Assembly (NCBI GenBank): GCA_003013855.2
Contig: ML058453.1
Coordinates: 3,837,861 to 3,901,860 of the forward strand
Length of the DNA: 64,000 nucleotides
DNA from: Liriodendron chinense
Taxonomy: Eukaryota > Streptophyta > Magnoliopsida > Magnoliales > Magnoliaceae
Direction: 5' to 3'
Part shown: positions 57,705 through 64,000 of the stretch, one piece after another
Layout of the letters: each line of letters opens with the position of its first letter
Numbering within the stretch: position 1 is the stretch's first letter
Notes under the pieces: model-generated
The model's database searches: none
What the model saw: only the letters and a program-made list of their open reading frames with translations
What the model was told of the DNA's origin: nothing
Program-made: the position numbers and the translations under genes

Positions 57705-58165
57705 TTTACCGTTTGGAGCCCACATTGATGAATGTGTTGTATATCTATGCCGTCCATCATTTTTTTCAGTTCATTTTATTATGCTATCCCAAAAATTAAG
57801 AAGATCCAACTCTCCCGTGGACCACACCACTGGAAAAAATTATTGAATGACCATTAAAAACTTTTTATAGGCCACAAAAGTTTTGGATCAAGTTGATATT
57901 TGTATTTTCTCTTCATCCAGATCCAGTTCTGTTTATCCTTATCAACGGGTTGGATGGAAAATAAACATTACGGATTTTCTAATGGTTGGCCCTAAGATGT
58001 TTTAATGGTGGGTGTTCAATCACCACTGTTTCCTGAGGTATGGTCCACCTGAGACTTGGATCTGCTTAATGTTTTTGGAAAAAGTCTTAAAATGGGCTGT
58101 AAAAAACGGATAGACGGCGTGGATATACTAATCAAGGTGGGACCCTCAGTGGTAATTAGGGTAAA
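57705..58165 (+). mobile_element. GGGCCCACC inverted-repeat MITE, copy L
   Basis: Complete: GGAGCCCACATTGATGAATG and TGCCGTCCATCATTTTTTTCA at left; AACGGATAGACGGCGTGG and CAAGGTGGGACCCTC at right. The centre 'ttggatcaagttgatatttgta...ctcttcatcc' is + strand. Confidence 0.8.
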
Positions 58166-58377
58166 TCCCGGGTAACACCTAATACGCCAGGAATTCTCCG
58201 TTGGGAGTTTTTTAATTTAATTTAATTTTTTATTTTTTAATGTCATGTAGCCATCCACAATGGCACTGAAGGTATTAACCGTTTGGATCATTGAACCATG
58301 GTCCCACTAATATAAACTAAAAACCCAGATGTAAACGATAAACCTTTTGGCCTAAGAATTGTATTTTTGTCACCGAT

Positions 58378-58422
58378 AAAAATAAAAAATAAAAAATAAA
58401 AAATAAAAAATAAAAAATAAAA
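58378..58422. repeat. (AAATAA)n microsatellite
   Basis: About seven AAAATAA-type hexamer/heptamer units. Confidence 0.9.
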
Positions 58423-58774
58423 ATGATTGTGATTGATTAAGAGATGAGTTCGGCGCAATAAACTGCAGCGAGTGGGCCTATCTTTTGGCGATCCAAGCAA
58501 TTCATACGGTAGGCCTCATTGTGGATGCAAGATCTCCAACATATCTCCCCCATCAGAATATTTCTGCCATCTGATTGAAACCCTATTGACTCTGGCCATT
58601 GGTTGTAATCGTCCATTTGCAAGCTACCACTTGGATTGCTAAGATCATCCGGTACAGGAGGTATTTGGGCATGGCCCACCTTGTGATGAAACCACCATTT
58701 GAACGACTGTGGTTAGCAAAGGTGGCCCCAACTTTAACATTGCGGGGATCAAGCATGAGAGCGGGTTCGGTGCG

Positions 58775-58847
58775 GCCTTACCATGGAGCCCACCTCTGTG
58801 TGTGTGTGTGTGTCTACACCATCCATCCGTTTTTCCAGAGTATTTTC
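58775..58847. mobile_element. GGGCCCACC MITE, copy M, cut by a copia insertion
   Basis: Only the left terminus is present: GGAGCCCACCTCTGTGTG, CACCATCCATCCG and TTTTTCCAGAGTATTTTC. The expected GATCATTTTA continuation is interrupted at 58848 by a copia LTR. Part of the usual ATGTATG word has become a (GT)n run. The other half would lie beyond the window end. Confidence 0.75.
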
Positions 58848-59490
58848 TGTTGGAAATCCGGTCAGCAGAAGCACCGAAGAAGATCAAACAATCACTACAC
58901 AATCACACAAGCAATCAACGCAAAAGTAAACGAATTTTACGTGGAAGACCCTTGCAAAAAAAAAAAAAACCATGACACAAAAGTGACACCTTCCACTATG
59001 AATTCAGATGATTACAGAGCTAGGACTACTCAAGTAGATCCCAAAGATAAACAAGGCATACAATTCTCTCAATCCTCTCTTCCAATAACCCTAATCCCGT
59101 TTAGATCACATAGGTATTCCTTAGAATAAGGTCTAGTACGATTAGGAAACATATATATAAGAGGAAACCCAAAATTAGAAACAAGTAGTGCGAAAACCGC
59201 GCAACACTATCAAATTCCGCAGACCGCAAACCAGTTGGGTGACCGGTTGCAAACAGTCCAGAGAGTTTTCGCCAAAAAATATTGCCTGCTGCCTCAACTC
59301 AGACCTGTCCCACAACCGGTCTGAGCACCCTGTGACTGATCTGGCAACCGGTCTCAAAATGAGCAAAAACATCCAGAGAGTTTCTTCACTGAAACTGTCC
59401 ATTAGCTGACTTGATCATACGACTGGTTGGTGGACTCATATGATGAAGACTCTCCTACAAACTCCACTGAGGCTTCAACATATCGAACCA
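58848..59490 (-). repeat. 3' LTR of the copia element
   Basis: 643 bp, from TGTTGGAAATCC to TATCGAACCA on the + strand (that is, TGGTTCGATA...GGATTTCCAACA when read with the element). It carries several ACCGGTTG/ACCGGTCTG words at 59225-59360 and AACAGTCCAGAGAGTTT at 59252-59268. Confidence 0.88.
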
Positions 59491-59506
59491 TCTTCTCTTC
59501 TCTTCG
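59491..59506 (-). other. Polypurine tract of the copia element
   Basis: The minus strand reads CGAAGAGAAGAGAAGA immediately before the 3' LTR start TGGTTCG. This defines the LTR edge. Confidence 0.75.
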
Positions 59507-59549
59507 TAGAGCCAACTCCTCATCAATCATAGTCGTCATTTTTCATGCA

Positions 59550-62500
59550 TTACTGCGTCTTCATTAAGCCTTTGTCAATCCCAGAGAAGTTACGCAGAAC
59601 TTGAACTTCTCTGTAGGGACCACCTTGGTCAGCATATCCGCCAGGATTCACGCTAGTGTGAATCTTGTCCAAAGTCACATCTCCTTCCTCAAGCACCTGT
59701 CGAATAAAATGGTGACGCATATCAATGTGTTTAGTACGTGAGTAATAAACAGAATTTTTAGTCAAATTTATAGCACTTGAGCTATCACAATTAATCGGCA
59801 CGGCTTCTTGCTGAAGCCCCAACTGATTTATCATCCATTTCAACCAAACAGCTTCCTTGAAAGCTTTTGTCACTTCCATATACTCAAGCTTCAGTAGTGG
59901 AAAGAGCCACCACAGACTGAAGCTTAGACATCCAACTAATCGCTCCACCCGCTTATACAAACGAGTACCCTGAAGTCGATCTCCTACTGTCCACACTACC
60001 TGTGTAGTCAAAATCGATGTAACCAACCAACTTGTCCTTTGACTTTTCAAATATCAAGACGTAGTCTGGCGTACCCCGAATGTATCGAAGTAGCCATTTC
60101 ATAGCTTCTCAATATTATTTGCCCGGGTTAAACATGAATCGGCTTACAACACCCATAGCCTATGAAATATCTGGTCTTGTACAGACCATGGCATACATTA
60201 AACTGTCAACAGCACTTAAATAGGGCACATGAGACATAACATGTTTTTTTCATCTGTCTTAGGACACTATTCAGAAGAAAGCTTGAAGTGATCCGAGTGG
60301 GGAACGCTAACCTGGTTTGGACTTGTCTATCTCGTACTTTTTCAATACCTTCTCAAGATATTCTTCTTGATATAATCATAACCTGCTCTTCTTCCTATCT
60401 CTATGAATATCTATGCCAAGAACCCTCTTTGCAGCCCCCAGATCCTTCATCTCGAATATCCCTAAAAACTGAGTCTTCAACACATCGATGTCAAACATGC
60501 TATGACTGGCAATAAGCATGTCATCGACGTACAACACCAGTATAAGAAACTTCTCGTCATTTAGTGTCTTAAAATAGACACAATGATCGTACTTGCCCCT
60601 GGTAAAGCCCCGACTCATCATGAAGGAATCAAATTTCTTGTACCACTTCCTAAGCGACTGTTTGAAACCATACAACGATCTCCTCAACCTGCAAACCTTG
60701 TTCTCGGCCCCTTGCACTATATAACCTTCTGGTTGCACCATGTATATCTACTCTTCTAATTCCCCATGCAGGAAAGCAGTCTTCCCATCCATCTGTTCCA
60801 GCTCGAAGTCGTATTGGGCAACCAACGCCAACACGAACCTGATAGACACTTGTTTCACAACTGGCGCAAAGATCTCACTGAAGTCCACACCTTCACGCTG
60901 AGCATACCCTTTTGCTACCTAACCTTGCCTTGTATCTATCATGTTTCTTACGAAAAATCTACTTACATCATATCGCTTTTCGGCTCACTGGAAGCTCCAC
61001 AAGCTCCCAAGTCTCATTCTTATACAAGGAGTCCATCTCGTCTTGCATTGCCGTCTTCCACTTCTCAGCATCTACATCCTGTAGTGCTTCCTCAAAGTTA
61101 GACGGATCCTCCTCATCTGTAATAAGAGCGAATGCAACGTTCCAATTATCCTTGTACCTTGCAGGTAACCTATGATCCCTGGGTGGATTTCTTCGCACAG
61201 GTGGCTGCTCCACCTAATCCTGTACCTCTGTCTGTGCCTCAGTATCGACCCGTGTCTCATCTCTGTCCTTATGAGTATCAACCTGTTCTGATATTTCTGG
61301 TTCCTTTGTAGCATCCTTACGGAACAAAGACCCCTCATCAAATTTAACATCACGGCTTAGGGTGATCTTCCGTGTGACAGGGTCATATATCCGATATCCC
61401 TTCCCGCCATCACCATAGCCCACAAAGATCCCTTTTCCTGGCCCTATGGTCTAGCTTATCTCTATCAAGTGATGGTATATAAGAGTAAGTTTCACAACAA
61501 AAAACTCGCAGACTTGAGTAGTCTAGTGTACGACCACTCCACACTTCCTCAAGGATTTTGCATTCAATTGCTATAGAGGGTGACCGATTTATCAGGTAAC
61601 AAGTCGTGTTAACGGCCTCAGTCCATAGCTCTTTGCCCAACCCAGCATTACTAATCATAGATCTAGCTCTCTCCAAGAGAGTTCGATTTATCCGCTCTGT
61701 CACACCATTCTACTCTGGCATGTGGCGCACTGTGTTATGCCTCATGATCCCCTCCTCTTTACAATATGTGTTAAATTTCTGGAAGTGAACTCACCTCCAT
61801 TATCAGTTCTCAAAATTTTCAATTTCTGTTATGACTGATTCTCCACCATCGCCTTCCTAATACTTAAAGGTCATGAAGACATCGGATTTATTTTTCAGAA
61901 AATAAACTCAAACTTTCCTGCTATAGTCATTGATAAACGACACGAACCACGATGACCCCCCAACAGAAATAACAGGCGACGGCCCCTCATACATCGGAAT
62001 GGACATAATCAAACACCCTTTTACATATATGTTTCCCCCCTTTAAAAGACAATCTAGACTGTTTCCCATACATGCAATGTTCACATATACTAAGATTGTT
62101 TCCCATACATGCAATGTTCACATATACTAAAGTCTACAGATTTAAAGGAATGAATCAAAGATTGTTCAGAGAGTACCTTCATGCCCCGCTCGCTCATGTG
62201 GCCTAAGCGTGCATGCCACATAAGTGCAAACGTGGAATCCACTACAGCTTGCTGCAGCTCCACCTACTGAAGTGCTCCCAATTAGCCTTTAACTGTTACC
62301 ATAGCCTCTGTCCCTTCATAATTACAAGGCCCCCCTTTGAAACTTTGCAGAACCTGTTAAAACCGATGAACTTACACCCCAATGCTTCAAGTGCACCAAG
62401 GGAGATCAGATTCTTCCTCAACTTAGGAATGTGCTTCACTTCCGTCAAGGTCCGTTCGATCCCATTGAACATCTTGATGCGCACAGTACCAATTCTCATA

Positions 62501-62796
62501 ACCTTGTAGGCGTAGTCATCGCGTAGAAATACCGAGCCTCCCTCATACTCCCTGTAGGAAGTAAAGACGCTCATATCTGAGCTCATGTGATACGAGGCCC
62601 CGAAGTCCATGATCCACTCATCACAGAGAGATCCAGTCTTTGACACCGTCAAGACCTCACGCACATCACTACTACCTTTCTCGACTTCAGCGGTATTAGC
62701 TTCCCTAGAAGAATCTCCTAACTTCTCCTTCTTATATTTAGGACTCTTGCAGTCCTTCTTCATGTGCCTAACTTGACCACATCCCCAACACTTCAA
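59550..62796 (-). pseudogene. copia pol: protease, integrase, RT, RNase H
   Basis: Domains in minus-strand order: zinc knuckle CWGCGQVRHMKKDC (62790-62750); protease motif WIMDFGASYHM near 62610, where the D-S/T-G active site is DFG; integrase with CEHC-like remnants, SDV followed by a stop instead of Trp near 62005, FVSFINDYSRK, and TERINRTLLERARSM...LWTEAVNTTCYLINR (61700-61570); RT with VQPEGYIVQGAENKVCRLRRS, YGFKQSLRKWYKKFD and an intact YVDDM (60741-60376); RNase H with AVWLKWMINQLGL, CDSSSAINLTKN and RTKHIDMRHHFIR (60050-59550). A 37-bp tandem duplication at 62061-62134 breaks the frame. It is inactive as it stands. Confidence 0.88.
62061..62134. repeat. 37-bp tandem duplication in copia integrase
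   Basis: GTTTCCCATACATGCAATGT and its continuation occur at 62061 and again at 62098, nearly identical, with a period of 37 bp. Since 37 is not a multiple of three it shifts the pol frame in the integrase zinc-binding region. Confidence 0.9.
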
Positions 62797-62854
62797 CTTG
62801 CCTTTGCCCTTACCCTTCGATTTGGATCAAGAACACGACGATCATTCACCTCAC

Positions 62855-63466
62855 TCAGAATTCCTTCATCTCATAAACAAGTGCTTCGGAGGAGGAATTA
62901 GTATCACCGTTTTTCTGTCTCATGGCCTTCGATTGAAGGGCTGAGACAATGGTCTCGACACTAATAGTGTCCCTACCCGTGCACAACGAGTCCCTGAGTG
63001 ACTCATATGAACTAAGAAGCGAGTTCAACAAGATCAAGGCTTGATACTCGTCCTTCATCTGCTCATCAAAATCGAGCAACTTGCAAATCAGCTTGTTGAA
63101 CGTGCTAATGTAATCCTCCACATCTGTCCCCTCCGCCATCTTCAAAGTGAAGAGTTGCATCATTAGATACATGCAATTTTCTAGAGACTTCTTTGCATAG
63201 ATGTTCTCTAGCTTGGTCCATGTTTCTACAACGGTCTTCTCCTTCACAACGTTATAGAGGATGTCATCAACAAGGCACAATTGGATTGAGGCCATTGCAT
63301 TCTCATCCACCTTCGTCCACTCATCATCTTTCATCTCGGCATGGTGTTTTCCAAGGGCGTTCACGACCCCTTGATGAGTTAGGACGGCACGCATCTTCAC
63401 CTTCCATAACTCAAAGTTGTTTTTACCTGAGAACTTCTCAATGTCGAACTTTGTACTTGAAGCCAT
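62855..63466 (-). CDS. copia GAG protein (open but C-terminally cut)
   Basis: An open reading frame of 203 codons: MASSTKFDIEKFSG and NNFELWKVKMRAVLTHQGV at the N-terminus, ETWTKLENIYAKKSLENCMYL in the middle, then DVEDYISTFNKLICKLL and DEYQALILLNSLLSSYESLR. These are the standard helices of the UBN2/copia GAG domain. The start codon is 42 bases from the primer site. The frame ends in a stop after YEMKEF, just before the zinc knuckle, which is read in another segment (62796). In intact relatives gag and pol are one frame, so this stop is a lesion. It could form capsid-like particles if expressed. Confidence 0.85.
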   Translation of the reverse strand: MASSTKFDIEKFSGKNNFELWKVKMRAVLTHQGVVNALGKHHAEMKDDEWTKVDENAMASIQLCLVDDILYNVVKEKTVVETWTKLENIYAKKSLENCMYLMMQLFTLKMAEGTDVEDYISTFNKLICKLLDFDEQMKDEYQALILLNSLLSSYESLRDSLCTGRDTISVETIVSALQSKAMRQKNGDTNSSSEALVYEMKEF

Positions 63467-63507
63467 AAGATCGTTTCAGAAAACTTCTTCTTCAACCCTT
63501 CAACGAT

Positions 63508-63520
63508 AACTCTGATACCA
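63508..63520 (-). other. Primer binding site of the copia element
   Basis: The minus strand reads TGGTATCAGAGTT, two bases after the 5' LTR end (GGATTTCCAACA then AG). This is the initiator tRNA-Met complement and fixes element polarity. Confidence 0.9.
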
Positions 63521-63522
63521 CT

Positions 63523-64000
63523 TGTTGGAAATCCGGTTAGCAGAAGCACCGAAGAAGATCAAACAATCACCACACAATCACACAAGCAATCAACGCAAAA
63601 GCAAACGAATTTTACGTAGAAAACCCTTGCAGGAAAAAACCACGGCACAAAGCGACACCTTCCACTATGAATTCAGATGATTACAAAGCTAGGACTACCC
63701 GAGTAGATCCCAAAGATGAACAAGGCACACAATTCTCTCAATCCTCTCTCCCAAGTAACCCTAATTCCCGTTTAGATCACCTAGGTATTGCTTAGAATAA
63801 GGTCTAGTACGATTAGAAATTATATATATAAGAGGAAACCCGAAATTAGAAACAAGTAGCACGAAAACCGCACAACACTATCAAATTCCGCGAACCGAAG
63901 ACCGGTCAGGCGACTAGTCGCAAACTAGTCTAGAGAGTTTATGCAAAAAAATATTGCCTGCTGCCTCAACTCAGACTTGTCCCACGACCAATCTGAGCAC
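63523..64000 (-). repeat. 5' LTR of the copia element (incomplete)
   Basis: The first 478 bp of the LTR on the + strand, aligned with 58848 onward and differing by many substitutions and a short A-run indel near 63633. It continues past the window. Confidence 0.9.

Larger units (their letters stand above)
58848..64000 (-). mobile_element. Ty1/copia retrotransposon, truncated by window
   Basis: Minus-strand element: 5' LTR 63523 to beyond 64000, primer site 63508-63520, gag 62855-63466, pol 59550-62796 with domain order protease, integrase, reverse transcriptase, RNase H (copia order), polypurine tract 59491-59506 and 3' LTR 58848-59490. The two LTRs differ at many positions over the shared 478 bp, and pol has several stops and frameshifts, so the insertion is not recent and the copy is inactive. 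The target duplication cannot be checked because the right end is outside; the left flank is TTTTC. Confidence 0.92.

Noticed and set aside
58599..59129. 176-codon + strand ORF
   Set aside because: It crosses a MITE end, a (GT)n run and the copia LTR, so it is a chance frame over three unrelated repeats.
1..64000. tRNA, rRNA or other structural RNA genes
   Set aside because: No sequence with full cloverleaf tRNA pattern or rRNA similarity was seen; the A/B-box matches belong to SINE-like repeats.

Overview
The window reads as nuclear DNA of a flowering plant. The evidence is spliced genes with GT-AG introns, an NAC-family transcription factor (a plant-only family), plant SINEs and LINEs, Ty1/copia and Ty3/gypsy retrotransposons primed by initiator tRNA-Met, and large numbers of MITEs and microsatellites. 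One very abundant repeat, whose ends are inverted copies of a 'GGGGCCCACCGTGATGTATG...' motif, resembles repeats I associate with magnoliid or other early-diverging angiosperms. That is memory-based and weak. Nothing bacterial, organellar or viral was seen.

Only two host genes are well supported, both on the + strand. (1) A six-exon endosulfine/ARPP-19-like gene at 17480-19345 (138 aa), a predicted phospho-regulated PP2A-B55 inhibitor with an FDSADW core. (2) A three-exon short NAC gene at 48373-49239 (197 aa), closely resembling XND1/NAC104, with a (CT)n tract and TATA box just upstream. No functional link between them is apparent.

Layout. 0-5.7 kb: a hAT-type MITE with perfect 8-bp target duplications, then a ~0.9-kb sequence present twice in opposite orientations (1.2-2.1 and 4.3-5.5 kb) around an LTR-like block; one arm holds a SINE with a 16-bp target duplication. 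5.7-7.5 kb: a decayed RTE-type LINE with a local duplication, one copy of which carries a second SINE. 7.6-10.6 kb: a decayed minus-strand gypsy pol, split by a 328-bp hAT-type MITE. 12.3-17 kb: MITEs and a gag/integrase-only copia relic with both LTRs. 17.5-19.4 kb: endosulfine gene. 19.8-30.3 kb: a 1.6-kb hAT-like element with a nested retroposon, a 1.5-kb PIF-like element, and many copies of the inverted-repeat MITE family. 30.6-38 kb: LTR-derived DNA and another hAT MITE. 38.7-41.6 kb: an L1 endonuclease relic and a tandemly amplified MITE. 41.9-47 kb: a SINE and two PIF/Harbinger-type MITEs abutting at one TTA. 48.2-49.2 kb: NAC gene. 51.9-56.2 kb: an old LTR element with a younger GAG-only LTR element (TR-GAG-like) inserted in its LTR. 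56.7-57.4 kb: a truncated LTR and foldback. 58.8-64 kb: a large minus-strand Ty1/copia element that interrupts an inverted-repeat MITE and runs off the window.

The interest lies mainly in transposon archaeology: precise nested insertions with legible target duplications, short sequence modules shared between LTRs of different families, and a pervasive inverted-repeat MITE family. No wholly new biological system could be demonstrated.
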